Assembly: GCF_014701195.1 (NCBI RefSeq)
Contig: NZ_AP018712.1
Coordinates: 2,312,501 to 2,376,500 of the forward strand
Source: Tepiditoga spiralis
GTDB taxonomy: Bacteria > Thermotogota > Thermotogae > Petrotogales > Petrotogaceae
DNA: 64,000 nt
Direction: 5' to 3'
Shown: positions 53,898 to 62,322 of the stretch, piece after piece
How the letters are laid out: every line of letters begins with the position of its first letter
Position numbering within the stretch: position 1 is the stretch's first letter
Position numbers and translations under genes: made by a program
The notes under the pieces: model-generated
Database searches by the model: none
What the model saw: the letters and a program-made list of their open reading frames with translations, nothing else
Told to the model about the DNA's origin: nothing

Positions 53898-54734
53898 TTA
53901 CTCAAGTAAAGCACCTATATAGGCAATTGCAAGAAGTGAAAAAACAAAAGCCTGAATTAATCCAACAAACCAGCCAAAAAAGCCCCATAAAAATACTGGT
54001 AGTACAAAATATTTTAACATTGAACTCAATATTAAAACTAATATTCCACCACCCATTATATTTCCAAAAAGCCTCAATGAATGAGAAACAGGTTTAGCAA
54101 TTTCACCAATCAAGTTCATAGGCAACATTAATGGTGTTGGATCTATAAACATCTTCAACCAATTCTTAATTCCTTTAGATCTTATTGCAAAAATATGGCT
54201 AATGATGAGTACCATTACAGCATAAGTTACATTAACATTCAAATCAGATGTTGGAGTATACCATGTATCTGTAAAAAGTTCTAAAGATAATCCAGAAGAT
54301 TTTGGTACAACACTTATCCCAGGCATACCGCCCAATAAATTCGATACTAAAATATAAAAGAATAAAGTTGTGGCAATTACAAATGTTGCTCTTCTAAATC
54401 TTTTATCTGGAATAGTATCTTCAACAAGTTCCCAGAAGTAATCCAATACTAACTCTACTATTGATTGTTTTCTTCCTGGAATTCTCTCAAATTTGACTGT
54501 TGAAAAAAACAATACAACTATAATCATAATTGCAGCTGAAATGATTAAAGTCATAGGGTTTATTTGTCCCCAAAAACCATCACCAAACTTATAAATCCAC
54601 CTTTGACCAACGCCATCTAACATCTCTTTTAATCCTTCTTTTGACATGATGACGTTTACAATACCGAGGACAACGTAAAGCGAAAAAAACGAAATAATTA
54701 TTTTTTTTAATTTATTGTCTTTTTCGTTTGACAT
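53898..54734 (-). CDS. atpB: ATP synthase Fo a subunit
   Basis: This is the stator channel subunit with about six membrane helices. The essential arginine is in GEIAKPVSHSLRLFGNIMGGGI, followed by the conserved FVWFVGLIQAFVFSLLA-like final helix. SIVELVLDYFWELVEDTI and FFYILVSNLLGGMPG mark the N-terminal half. 278 residues. It pairs with the c-ring gene immediately downstream, 48 bases away. Starts at ATG 54734 after GGGGGTGTAAGG. Confidence 0.94.
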   Translation of the reverse strand: MSNEKDNKLKKIIISFFSLYVVLGIVNVIMSKEGLKEMLDGVGQRWIYKFGDGFWGQINPMTLIISAAIMIIVVLFFSTVKFERIPGRKQSIVELVLDYFWELVEDTIPDKRFRRATFVIATTLFFYILVSNLLGGMPGISVVPKSSGLSLELFTDTWYTPTSDLNVNVTYAVMVLIISHIFAIRSKGIKNWLKMFIDPTPLMLPMNLIGEIAKPVSHSLRLFGNIMGGGILVLILSSMLKYFVLPVFLWGFFGWFVGLIQAFVFSLLAIAYIGALLE

Positions 54735-54751
54735 CCTTACACCCCCAAGCT

Positions 54752-55087
54752 CTATAAATTTTTATTCGTAATAAAAGGAACTATCTTTAAATTAATTAAA
54801 CCTATAAAAGATAGTATAAGTGCTATTTTAGAAACTAATGCCGCAGTAAATAATATAAAAGCGTAAATTGCATAACGTACAAAATAACCATTTGGAATTT
54901 TCTTATAAAAAGCCATTTTTTTTATATCTGTAGACATTAAAAGCAATGCCGATATTGTACCAATGCTTCCATAAAGTATCCAAAAAGAATTAAATTTATA
55001 AATAAAAAAAGAAATTGAAACTTCAATTATCGTTAGAAGAATCGTCTTTTTTATCATCTCTCTTAGAGTTATTTCCAATTTCGTCAT
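54752..55087 (-). CDS. atpI: ATP synthase subunit I-like membrane protein
   Basis: This 111-residue protein has about four membrane helices, in the operon place of AtpI, which helps c-ring assembly. Helices include LLTIIEVSISFFIYKFNSFW, ILYGSIGTISALLLM and YAIYAFILFTAALVS. Starting at ATG 55087 overlaps atpZ by 65 bases; ATG at 55057, after AAGAGAG, would cut the overlap and still keep all helices. Family assigned from size, topology and position; sequence conservation is low in this family. Confidence 0.75.
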   Translation of the reverse strand: MTKLEITLREMIKKTILLTIIEVSISFFIYKFNSFWILYGSIGTISALLLMSTDIKKMAFYKKIPNGYFVRYAIYAFILFTAALVSKIALILSFIGLINLKIVPFITNKNL

Positions 55088-55301
55088 ATTTTTTTGCCTC
55101 TTTTAAAAGTTCTTTTATTCCATTGTACAATCCAGATATCATCCCTAAAAACAACATTATTATTAACCAAAGTTTATTATTAGTAAGTGTGTATATAAAA
55201 TATCCTATTCCAAATCCAACAAATATATTTGTAATAACAACTATTCCAAAAAAAATTACTAAATTTATTTGTCCAAAAGTTTTCAAATCATTTTTTTTCA
55301 T
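55023..55301 (-). CDS. atpZ: AtpZ-like small membrane protein of the ATP synthase operon
   Basis: This 92-residue protein has two membrane helices (INLVIFFGIVVITNIFVGFGIGYFIYTL and LWLIIMLFLGMISGLYNGIKELL, given approximately) and a charged tail KRDDKKDDSSNDN. The GFGIGYFI and GMISGLYNGIKEL pattern fits the AtpZ/F0F1-ATPase-su family found ahead of atpI in many bacteria, where it is linked to assembly or Mg2+/Ca2+ transport. First gene of the operon, with SD AGAGGGGAACAAA. Confidence 0.8.
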   Translation of the reverse strand: MKKNDLKTFGQINLVIFFGIVVITNIFVGFGIGYFIYTLTNNKLWLIIMLFLGMISGLYNGIKELLKEAKKYDEIGNNSKRDDKKDDSSNDN

Positions 55302-55359
55302 TTTGTTCCCCTCTTAAAGAATTTCGAATTTAATAAACATTAAAGTCCCTACATTGGAA

Positions 55360-55388
55360 ATTATACTCCTTTTTTTAGAAAAATACAA
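55360..55388 (-). promoter_or_regulatory. Promoter of the ATP synthase operon
   Basis: On the minus strand TTGTAT (55388-55383) and TATAAT (55365-55360) are 17 bases apart. The resulting transcript leader is about 50 bases before atpZ. Confidence 0.7.
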
Positions 55389-55689
55389 CACTTGTTTTAT
55401 AAATAATGTTAACTAATATATTATATTTGAAAATAAAAAATAGTCAACCTTTAATAAAACAGGTATTAAGTTAATATACCTATATACCGTATATTATTCG
55501 TTATTATTATTGAATTTAAAAAAAACACTTCAAAAAATAAATAACTTCTCTTTTTTATTTTGCATATCAAAAATAAGACAAATTATAATTGAAAAATTGG
55601 TTAAAAAATAAAATATTGAAAAAAATCTACACTTTGTATATTACTAAATTTTAGTTATTTTTTTCTAACTATTTTTTTATATATTCCCT
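55389..55689. other. Non-coding AT-rich stretch
   Basis: Extremely AT-rich, with many homopolymer tracts and short runs such as TATACCTATATACCGTATAT. No open frame, hairpin terminator or promoter pair convincing enough to name was seen. It lies between the ATP synthase promoter and an insertion-sequence relic and may be decayed mobile DNA. Confidence 0.4.
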
Positions 55690-55690
55690 T

Positions 55691-55858
55691 TACTCTAATA
55701 TTTTAATAAATTCTTCAGTTTCTTTTAGTCTATAACTATTTCTATTCATATTTACCAAATATGCTCTGTGAGTTAATCTATCCACAATTGCTGCTGAGAG
55801 TACTGGATTATTAAATATTTTTTCCTTACTGGACCATTTTTCAATTGTATTCCTGGCT
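55691..55858 (-). pseudogene. IS21-type istB (transposition helper ATPase) 3' relic
   Basis: Read on the minus strand, about 55 codons give RNTIEKWSSKEKIFNNPVL, SAAIVDRLTHRAYLVNMN, and RNSYRLKETEEF before a TAA at about 55691. This matches the C-terminal end of IstB/DnaC-like ATPases (W..IF...V...AI.DRL.H....N..G.SYRL.E). The rest of the gene, istA and the element ends are missing. It is a dead remnant marking past insertion. Confidence 0.8.
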
Positions 55859-55956
55859 TACTTTTATTATACATTAAACAGTAATTTTTTAATCGCTCTT
55901 GAAAATTATAAATATTTAATTACTTGATATTTTTTATAACTTTTGCAAATTAATTC

Positions 55957-55985
55957 TTGAAAAAATAAAATAAATATGATACAAT
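55957..55985 (+). promoter_or_regulatory. Promoter of the accessory island genes
   Basis: TTGAAA at 55957-55962 and TACAAT at 55980-55985 (with TGA just before, extended -10) are 17 bases apart, ahead of the orphan at 56036. Confidence 0.6.
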
Positions 55986-56035
55986 GCAAAAAGTATTAAA
56001 CGAAAACTTTTTTAAATCATTAATATTTTAGGCAG

Positions 56036-56287
56036 GTGTTTGTTATCATTACGGGTATTTATTTGCTTGATGAAAAGTTGAATATTAAAAATAAAATAGA
56101 TGGAATAAATTTAAAAAACATTGAAAGAACAAATAATGATATAGATGACGCTAAAAAGGTTTGGGAAGATTCTTTTAAACATAGTTCACCATATGAAGAT
56201 AAAAACTTTGATTTAAAGAGAACAAGCAAAGGCAAAAACAATTTTGCACATGATTTCTACAAAATATCAAACAAGGATATAAAATGA
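56036..56287 (+). CDS. Small uncharacterised protein of the accessory island
   Basis: This is an 83-residue soluble, charged protein with no signal peptide, starting at GTG 56036 (weak AGG upstream). The C-terminal half (WEDSFKHSSPYEDKNFDL, NNFAHDFYKISNKDIK) looks like a linker or substrate tail more than a compact fold. No family recognised. It has its own promoter and ends 7 bases before the ankyrin gene, so the two form a unit. Confidence 0.5.
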   Translation: MFVIITGIYLLDEKLNIKNKIDGINLKNIERTNNDIDDAKKVWEDSFKHSSPYEDKNFDLKRTSKGKNNFAHDFYKISNKDIK

Positions 56288-56294
56288 GGGTTAT

Positions 56295-57194
56295 ATGAAA
56301 AACAAAATTACTGTACTCTTCATTGTAATATTTAATATTTTTAGTTTTTCAAATTCAATCAATGATTTATTCAATGCCGTGTGCAATCAAAATATTGAAG
56401 AAGTAAAAATCATATTGGAAAATAAAAATCTTAATCTCAACTATAGGAACGAAGATTATCGTACCGTCCTCGATACCAGTTCAATCAATAATTATTTTGA
56501 TACTTTTAAAGTCATTTATAACAGCGGATTAGAATTAACTAAAGAAACAATGATTTCAGCCTATGGCTATGCAATATACTATAACAGTTATAACATCGTA
56601 AAATATATACTTGATAATTATGGCACTTACGATTATACAAACTTTTTACCAGACGATAGTGCTGTTAATCTATCAATAATAAGGAAAAACTTTGAAATTA
56701 CTGAATTATTGTTAGAAAGAAACGTAAAATATAATGATGAAGCAATTGTTCTTGCAGCAAAAGAAAATAATTTTGAACTCATAAAATACTTTGTAAATGC
56801 TGGTATCAGTGTAAACACCAATGGATGGCACGAATATACCCCGCTTTATTATGCAATTAAGAATAAAAATTACGAAATGACTGAATATCTCATAAAAAAT
56901 GGTGCGGATACTAATGCCATTTCATGGGAAAATGAAACAATCTTAGATATAGCGATATACACCGGATTAGATTTTGTCAAACTGTTGGTGGAAAATAAAT
57001 GTAATTTAAATCAAATGGGTAAATATTATCCCCCCCTCACAAAAGCCATCATTTCCAGAAAAAAAAATACTGCAGAATATTTACTTGAAAAAGGAGCTGA
57101 CGTAACCTTAAAGGATAAAACTGGAAAGGCCGTGTATGATTACGTAAAAGGCAAGCCGAATCTTATGAAAATTTTAAAATCTTACCTACAATAA
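56295..57194 (+). CDS. Secreted ankyrin-repeat protein
   Basis: The 299-residue product has a signal peptide (MKNKITVLFIVIFNIFSFSNS) followed by about seven ankyrin repeats. The clearest are NNFELIKYFVNAGISVNTNG, TPLYYAIKNKNYEMTEYLIKNGADTN, TILDIAIYTGLDFVKLLVENKCNLNQ, and PLTKAIISRKKNTAEYLLEKGADV. Codon choice is less A/T-biased than neighbours (GCC, CTC, CGG-type codons appear), which fits acquisition. Ankyrin proteins with a signal often sit beside toxins or enzymes as immunity or scaffolding partners, but no partner is evident. Followed by a bidirectional terminator. Confidence 0.82.
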   Translation: MKNKITVLFIVIFNIFSFSNSINDLFNAVCNQNIEEVKIILENKNLNLNYRNEDYRTVLDTSSINNYFDTFKVIYNSGLELTKETMISAYGYAIYYNSYNIVKYILDNYGTYDYTNFLPDDSAVNLSIIRKNFEITELLLERNVKYNDEAIVLAAKENNFELIKYFVNAGISVNTNGWHEYTPLYYAIKNKNYEMTEYLIKNGADTNAISWENETILDIAIYTGLDFVKLLVENKCNLNQMGKYYPPLTKAIISRKKNTAEYLLEKGADVTLKDKTGKAVYDYVKGKPNLMKILKSYLQ

Positions 57195-57227
57195 CAAAAA
57201 ACTACTCTCGAGGTAGTTTTTTGTTAT
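57191..57227. terminator. Bidirectional intrinsic terminator in the accessory island
   Basis: A 15-bp stem (ATAACAAAAAACTAC with GTAGTTTTTTGTTAT) surrounds a TCTCGAG loop. It serves the ankyrin gene (plus) and the orphan ending at 57202 (minus). Confidence 0.85.
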
Positions 57228-57477
57228 AATTAATACTTTCCTGCAAGGTTATACATCTTTTAAATTCACCTGAATCATCTGTTTTTCCGTAATAGTTGTA
57301 GAACAGAAAGTTCAGCCATGGATTGTCAATTTTCAGTTCGTATGTTTTTTTATACATTATCAGCGTGTCGTTTGTGTTTCCAAACTTTTCAAGAAAGTAG
57401 CAAAACGTTACAAAGTACTCTCGCCTTTGTTTTTCCATTTTTTCTCTTTTTTTACTTATTCTTTTCTTTTGGGACAC
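57202..57477 (-). CDS. Small basic uncharacterised protein
   Basis: This is a 91-residue, strongly basic N-terminus (MSQKKRISKKREKMEKQRRE) followed by helices FVTFCYFLEKFGNTNDTL and YKKTYELKIDNPWLNFLFYN, reminiscent of a single TPR-like helical pair. GTG at 57477 is preceded by AAGGTGAG at nine bases. Base composition is a little richer in G/C than the surroundings, as in the ankyrin gene. No family recognised; it may be a fragment of a longer protein. Confidence 0.5.
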   Translation of the reverse strand: MSQKKRISKKREKMEKQRREYFVTFCYFLEKFGNTNDTLIMYKKTYELKIDNPWLNFLFYNYYGKTDDSGEFKRCITLQESINYNKKLPRE

Positions 57478-57617
57478 TTAGATATGCTCACCTTATTTTT
57501 TATTTACATATAATTTTTAACTTTTCAATTCACAAAAAAATGTGTAAATTTAAGTACTTTAGCAGTGAAAAGAATAGCATAAATTATGTATAAAAAGTTT
57601 ATATTATACACAAAGTA

Positions 57618-57626
57618 TGATATAAT
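57618..57626 (+). promoter_or_regulatory. Extended -10 promoter of the AMMECR1 operon
   Basis: TGATATAAT lies 40 bases before the ATG at 57666, with AAAGGAGGT in between. It is the same sequence as the extended -10 of the HD-GYP gene. Confidence 0.5.
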
Positions 57627-57665
57627 TATTAATAAAAAAACAGTTTTATAAAAGGAGGTACATTT

Positions 57666-58187
57666 ATGTTTGGAGAACACCCTTATGTAAAATGGGCAAT
57701 AAAGGTAATAGAAAATTACATAAAAAATGGAATTAAAATAAATATAGATAATAATCTTCCAGAAGAACTTTTTATAAGAAAAGCTGGTTGTTTTGTAACT
57801 TTACACAACTCTGATGGAAGTTTAAGAGGCTGCATAGGAACTATTGAACCTGTTTATGAAAATTTAGCTAAAGAAATAAGAGAAAATGCTATTTCAGCTG
57901 CTACAACAGATCCAAGATTTCCTGCAGTTTCAATTAACGAACTCGAAGATATACAAGTAACTGTCGATATACTTTCACAATTAGAGTATGTCGAAGATAC
58001 AGAAGAATTAGATCCAAGTTATTATGGAATAGTTGTTGAAAGTGGCTGGCGAAGAGGTGTTTTATTACCAGATCTAGAAGGGATCGATTCTATTGAAAAA
58101 CAAATAAAAGTTGCAAAAATGAAGGCAGGAATTTATGGAAATGAACCATTAGACATATATAAATTTTCAGTAGAAAGGCTTTATTAA
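57666..58187 (+). CDS. AMMECR1-domain protein
   Basis: This 173-residue single-domain protein has the hallmark LRGCIGTIEP, preceded by AGCFVTLHNSDGS, then AISAATTDPRFPAVSINEL and SGWRRGVLLPDLEGIDSIEKQI. It belongs to the AmmeMemoRadiSam set, in which AMMECR1, a Memo-like dioxygenase and a radical SAM enzyme occur together; the reaction is not established. Here it precedes the radical SAM gene by one base, and no Memo gene is in this cluster. Confidence 0.9.
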   Translation: MFGEHPYVKWAIKVIENYIKNGIKINIDNNLPEELFIRKAGCFVTLHNSDGSLRGCIGTIEPVYENLAKEIRENAISAATTDPRFPAVSINELEDIQVTVDILSQLEYVEDTEELDPSYYGIVVESGWRRGVLLPDLEGIDSIEKQIKVAKMKAGIYGNEPLDIYKFSVERLY

Positions 58188-58188
58188 A

Positions 58189-59184
58189 ATGAAAAAAATA
58201 CTTTCTTTTTATAAAGCTACAAATGAAAGTATAAAATGTGAATTGTGTCCTAATGAATGTCTATTAAAAAATGGGCAAACTGGTCTTTGTAAAACAATAA
58301 AAAATATAGATAATAAATTATACTCTTTAAATTATGAAGAAATTTCTTCAATATCTATTGATCCTATTGAAAAAAAGCCTATTTTCCATTATCATCCAGG
58401 AGATAAAGTTCTTTCAATTGGAAGTTGGGGTTGTAATTTAAAATGTCCTTTTTGTCAAAATTTTGAAATTTCTCAATTTAAACCAAATTACCTATCTAAA
58501 GTAAAAGCTAATGAAATCCCATTAATTATTAACGAAAAAAATGTGAATGGAATAGCCTATACTTATTCAGAACCTTTATCCTGTTATGAATATGTATATG
58601 AATCATGCGTTCAAGTAAAAAAATATAATGAAAATTATTACAATATTTTAGTTACAAATGGTTTTATAAATGAATATCCATTTGAAAAACTATTAAATTA
58701 TATTGATGCTGTAAACATAGATTTAAAAACGTTTAATTCAAAAAACTATATGAAATATCTAAAAGGAAATTTAAAAAATGTTTTAAATTCTATAGAATTA
58801 GCCTTTCAAAAAGATATTCATGTTGAATTAACTACCTTGATAGTTCCAAAAATTAGTGATAATTTACATGATTTAGAAGAAGAATTTAAGTGGATTTCAC
58901 ATTTATCAAAAAATATTCCATTGCACATTTCAAAATACTATCCTATTTTTAAGTATAATGAATCTAAAACAAGCCGATCACTACTCATAAAAATTTATGA
59001 AATGGCAAAAAAGTATCTTAATTATGTTTATATTGGAAATCTTTGGGAAGAGAAATATGAATCTACATTTTGTCCAAATTGTGGTAATTTATTAATAAAA
59101 AGAAATGGATATAAAATTCAAAAAATTAATTTAGATGAACATGGAGGTTGTAAAACGTGTGGTCAAAAAATAATAAAGTACTAA
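58189..59184 (+). CDS. AmmeMemoRadiSam-type radical SAM enzyme
   Basis: The 331-residue radical SAM protein resembles pyruvate formate-lyase activases. An N-terminal zinc-type motif CELCPNECLLKNGQTGLC is followed by the SAM-cluster site GCNLKCPFCQNFEIS (C-x3-C-x2-C) and AYTYSEPLSCYEYV. A C-terminal zinc ribbon CPNCGNLLIKRNGY...GGCKTCGQ is typical of the AMMECR1-linked subgroup. Its substrate, possibly a protein glycyl or other radical modification, is unknown. The next gene, apbE, starts inside its last codons. Confidence 0.88.
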   Translation: MKKILSFYKATNESIKCELCPNECLLKNGQTGLCKTIKNIDNKLYSLNYEEISSISIDPIEKKPIFHYHPGDKVLSIGSWGCNLKCPFCQNFEISQFKPNYLSKVKANEIPLIINEKNVNGIAYTYSEPLSCYEYVYESCVQVKKYNENYYNILVTNGFINEYPFEKLLNYIDAVNIDLKTFNSKNYMKYLKGNLKNVLNSIELAFQKDIHVELTTLIVPKISDNLHDLEEEFKWISHLSKNIPLHISKYYPIFKYNESKTSRSLLIKIYEMAKKYLNYVYIGNLWEEKYESTFCPNCGNLLIKRNGYKIQKINLDEHGGCKTCGQKIIKY

Positions 59185-60194
59185 AAACAATTTTTAGTAT
59201 TGCATTTTTAGTTTCTGTATCTTTAATCCTTTTTTTAATACTTTCAAAACCTAAACCTCAATATAAAGAAAGAATTGTAAGTACCCTTGGCACTATAGTA
59301 AAGCTATACATTTCTGGTGAAAAAGTATCAACTGATACACTTTTAGATATTTCAGAAAAAGAACTTCAAAGACTAAATCAAAAATTTAGTGCAAATGTTA
59401 AAGGAAGTATAGTCTACAAATTAAATAAAAATGATGAAGTTGAATGTGATGAAGAAGCTTTATTCTTATTTCAAGCAGCATTAAATACAGCTAAAATAAG
59501 CGGAGATGCTTTTGATCCAACAATACGTCCTTTAATGAAATTATGGGGATTTGATGATGTTAATTCACCAAAAAAAGTACCCAGTAAAGAAGCTATAAAA
59601 AATGCATTACAATATGTAAATTATAGATATGTAAAAATAGATCAAAAAAATAATAAAGTTTATCTATTAAAAAAAGGTGTAGAAATTGATTTAGGTGGAA
59701 TAGCTAAAGGTTATGCAGTTGATAAAGTCATTGAAAGAATAAAAGGAATTGACCCTAATGCTACAGGTTTTATTGATGCTGGTGGAGATATTGGAATAAT
59801 TGGTCCTAAATATGGAAATTTACCTTGGGTAATTGGTATAAGAGATCCTTTTAAAAAAGGTATGTATAGTAGCATAGGAACATTATATTTATACAGTGGA
59901 GCTGTAGCTACCTCTGGAAATTATGAAAGATTTTTTATAAAAGATGGTATTAGATATCATCATTTAATAGATCCTAAAACTGGATATCCATCAAATAAAT
60001 CTGTTAGTTCAACTGTAATTGCAAAAAAAGTAATGACAGCTGATGCATTTGCAACAACACTTTTTATTCTTGGATACAACAATCCTTCTCTTGAATACTT
60101 TACTAATTTTGGTATTCAAGCTTATATTATTTCACCAACTGGTGAAGGAACAAAAACTTCTGGTTTTGATTATTTTATGGAGAAAGGAAGATGA
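59157..60194 (+). CDS. apbE: FAD:protein FMN transferase (ApbE family)
   Basis: The membrane-anchored enzyme attaches FMN to a threonine of target proteins outside the cytoplasm. An N-terminal helix (FSIAFLVSVSLILFLIL) without lipobox is followed by GTIVKLYI, FSANVKGSIVYKLNKND, DLGGIAKGYAVDKVI, GDIGIIGPKYG, and the FAD/Mg site YHHLIDPKTGYPSN. 345 residues. GTG at 59157 lies after GGAGGTTG. It overlaps the radical SAM gene by 28 bases and the NusG-II gene by 4. Likely targets are Rnf/Nqr-type proteins, not in this window. Confidence 0.92.
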   Translation: MWSKNNKVLKTIFSIAFLVSVSLILFLILSKPKPQYKERIVSTLGTIVKLYISGEKVSTDTLLDISEKELQRLNQKFSANVKGSIVYKLNKNDEVECDEEALFLFQAALNTAKISGDAFDPTIRPLMKLWGFDDVNSPKKVPSKEAIKNALQYVNYRYVKIDQKNNKVYLLKKGVEIDLGGIAKGYAVDKVIERIKGIDPNATGFIDAGGDIGIIGPKYGNLPWVIGIRDPFKKGMYSSIGTLYLYSGAVATSGNYERFFIKDGIRYHHLIDPKTGYPSNKSVSSTVIAKKVMTADAFATTLFILGYNNPSLEYFTNFGIQAYIISPTGEGTKTSGFDYFMEKGR

Positions 60195-60565
60195 CTTTTT
60201 TAAAAAAAGGAGACCTTTACTTTATCCTAGCTGGTATTTTATTTTTAATTTCATTATATATATTTCAAAATTTAAATAACTATTCAATTGAAGGAGCAAA
60301 AGTTTTTTTAAATGGTAAAAATATATTTAACATAACAAAAGATGGTACCTATACTATAAAAAATGAATCTGGTAATATTTTAATGCATGTAGAGTATAAA
60401 AATAAAATGGTAAGAGCTTTAGATTCAACATGTAAATTAAAGGTTTGTATTGATACTGGCTGGGTTAATAATGCCTCACAAGATATAATCTGTATACCAA
60501 ATAAAATTGTAATTAAACCTATAGGCAAAAAGAAAAAAAATGGAGTTGACTTAATCACATGGTAA
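60191..60565 (+). CDS. NusG domain II-containing membrane protein
   Basis: This 124-residue protein has an N-terminal membrane helix (FILAGILFLISLYIF) and a NusG-II-like beta domain containing STCKLKVCIDTGWVNNASQDIICIPNKIVI. The two cysteines around KV and the ICIPN segment are the conserved features of this family. It commonly sits between apbE and a Gx transporter gene, as here, overlapping both. Its job is unknown; it is not the transcription factor NusG. Confidence 0.85.
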   Translation: MTFLKKGDLYFILAGILFLISLYIFQNLNNYSIEGAKVFLNGKNIFNITKDGTYTIKNESGNILMHVEYKNKMVRALDSTCKLKVCIDTGWVNNASQDIICIPNKIVIKPIGKKKKNGVDLITW

Positions 60566-61062
60566 AATCTAAAAAAATATCTTATCTTGCAATTTTAAGT
60601 GCCATTTCTTCAGCTATATATTATTTTGAAAGTTTTTTACCTATGCCTATTCCTGTACCTGGAGCACGTTGGGGATTTTCTAATTTTCCAGTATTACTTG
60701 GTATAGTTAAAAATATGAGTTTTAGCAATATAATTTATATGATCTTAATAAAATCAATTATGGGTTCTATGTTTACAGGAAAACTTTTCACTCCAACTTT
60801 TTGGATGGGGATTACTGGTAGCTTAATAGGAAGTATTTTTATGTTTTATGCATCTAAAATTAAAAAATTTGGAATAGTTGGAATTAGTGAAATTGGAGCC
60901 TTTGTAAATAATTCAGTTCAAATTATAGTAGCTGGTATTTTTATAATACATTCAAAAGGAATTTTTTGGTACTATCCTTTTATGGTAGGAACAGGTTTCT
61001 TAACAGCTTTTATAAATGCTTCAATTGTAAAAATAACTATTAGGAGTGTTGAATTTGAATAA
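60559..61062 (+). CDS. Gx transporter family / heptaprenyl diphosphate synthase component I-like protein
   Basis: This is a 167-residue membrane protein with about five helices. FESFLPMPIPVPGARWGFSNFPVLLGI and GSMFTGKLFTPTFWMGITGSLIG are the family motifs. Members resemble ECF S components and are linked to apbE and NusG-II genes. The historical name of prenyl synthase component I is doubtful for this protein. Probable role is uptake of a small precursor such as a quinone or flavin piece; this is inference. Start ATG at 60559 overlaps the NusG-II stop. Confidence 0.85.
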   Translation: MVKSKKISYLAILSAISSAIYYFESFLPMPIPVPGARWGFSNFPVLLGIVKNMSFSNIIYMILIKSIMGSMFTGKLFTPTFWMGITGSLIGSIFMFYASKIKKFGIVGISEIGAFVNNSVQIIVAGIFIIHSKGIFWYYPFMVGTGFLTAFINASIVKITIRSVEFE

Positions 61063-61609
61063 ATACAATATTATACTAGGATCAGGTTCACCAAGAAGAT
61101 ATGAATTACTAAAATTATTGTTCAACAATTTTGAAGTAAAAGTATCAAATACAGTTGAAAAATATAGTTCAAAAAAACCAGAAAATATAGTTGTAGAACT
61201 TTCAGAATTAAAAAGCAACTCTATAAAAATTAGTAATGATAAACTATTAATTACAGCTGATACAATAGTTGTTTTAAATGAAAAAATTATAGGAAAACCT
61301 AATAATTTTGAAGATGCTTTTCATATGTTGAAAAGTCTTTCTGGAAAAAAACATGAGGTATTTACTGGAGTTACTATAAGAACATTAAACAAAAAAAGAT
61401 GCTTTTATGAAAAAACTGAAGTTTTTTTTAATAATTTAACTGATTCTATAATTAAATTTTATTTAAGTACTTATGAACCTTTTGATAAAGCTGGAAGTTA
61501 TGGCATTCAAGATTTTGGAGCCGTTTTTATAAATAAAATAATAGGTGACTATTATAATGTTATGGGACTTCCAATATCAAGATTATTTTTTGAATTACAA
61601 TCTTTTTGA
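61055..61609 (+). CDS. maf: Maf-type nucleoside triphosphate pyrophosphatase
   Basis: The enzyme removes non-canonical or modified pyrimidine NTPs. The motif LGSGSPRRYELLKLL opens the protein; LLITADTIVVLNEKIIGKP and GSYGIQDFGAVFINKIIGDYYNVMGLP complete the family set. Frame opens at GTG 61046, but TTG at 61055 after AGGAG gives the usual start MNKYNIIL. About 184 residues. It follows the Gx gene with a small overlap and precedes radC. Confidence 0.92.
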   Translation: MNKYNIILGSGSPRRYELLKLLFNNFEVKVSNTVEKYSSKKPENIVVELSELKSNSIKISNDKLLITADTIVVLNEKIIGKPNNFEDAFHMLKSLSGKKHEVFTGVTIRTLNKKRCFYEKTEVFFNNLTDSIIKFYLSTYEPFDKAGSYGIQDFGAVFINKIIGDYYNVMGLPISRLFFELQSF

Positions 61610-61656
61610 ATACTTTATATTTTAATATTATTTATACTTAAAAAAGGAGAGTAAAT

Positions 61657-62322
61657 ATGCTTCCACGTGAAAAACTTATAAAATATGGTGTAGAAAAATT
61701 AACCAATGATGAATTGTTAGCCGTTATTTTAAGAAGTGGAATAAAAGGAAAAAATGTTTTTGAACTTTCAAAAGAACTTTTAAAAAAATATAAAACTCTA
61801 ACTAAGTTAGAACAGGCAAGTTTTGAAGAATTATCTTCCATAAAAGGTATTGGAAAAGTAAAATCCATAAACTTAAAAGCTTCTCTTGAATTTGGCAAAA
61901 GATATCATCTATACAAAATGAAAGAAAAAAAAGTAAGTATAAATTCACCCGAAGATGTTTATAGAGTATCAGAAAATATGATATACTATGATAGAGAAGT
62001 TGTAAAGGTTATATCTTTAGATTCAAAATTAAATATTATAAATTCTAACGAAGTAAGTCAAGGAACTGCAAATGCTTCAATAGCACACCCAAGAGATATT
62101 TTTAAATGTGCAATAAAAAATAATGCAATCTCTATTGTTCTTGTACATAATCATCCATCAGGAAACCCTGAACCAAGTAAAAAAGATTTTGATTTAACAA
62201 ATAAAATTAATGAAGCCGGTACTTTACTTGGAATAAAATTAAATGATCATGTTATAATAGGAAACAATTCATATTATAGTTTTAATTTACAAAAGAAGGT
62301 GTATATAAATGAGCGAGAATGA
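61657..62322 (+). CDS. radC: RadC/YicR-family MPN (JAMM) protein
   Basis: The N-terminal helix-hairpin-helix region (PREKLIKYGVEKLTNDELLAVILRSG and SIKGIGKVKSINLKAS) is followed by the JAMM metal site ASIAHPRDIFKCAIKNNA and VHNHPSGNPEPSKKDFD. 221 residues is normal. Despite the historic name, no DNA-repair role is firmly shown for this family. ATG at 61657 follows AAAGGAGAG. It overlaps the next gene by 14 bases. Confidence 0.92.
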   Translation: MLPREKLIKYGVEKLTNDELLAVILRSGIKGKNVFELSKELLKKYKTLTKLEQASFEELSSIKGIGKVKSINLKASLEFGKRYHLYKMKEKKVSINSPEDVYRVSENMIYYDREVVKVISLDSKLNIINSNEVSQGTANASIAHPRDIFKCAIKNNAISIVLVHNHPSGNPEPSKKDFDLTNKINEAGTLLGIKLNDHVIIGNNSYYSFNLQKKVYINERE

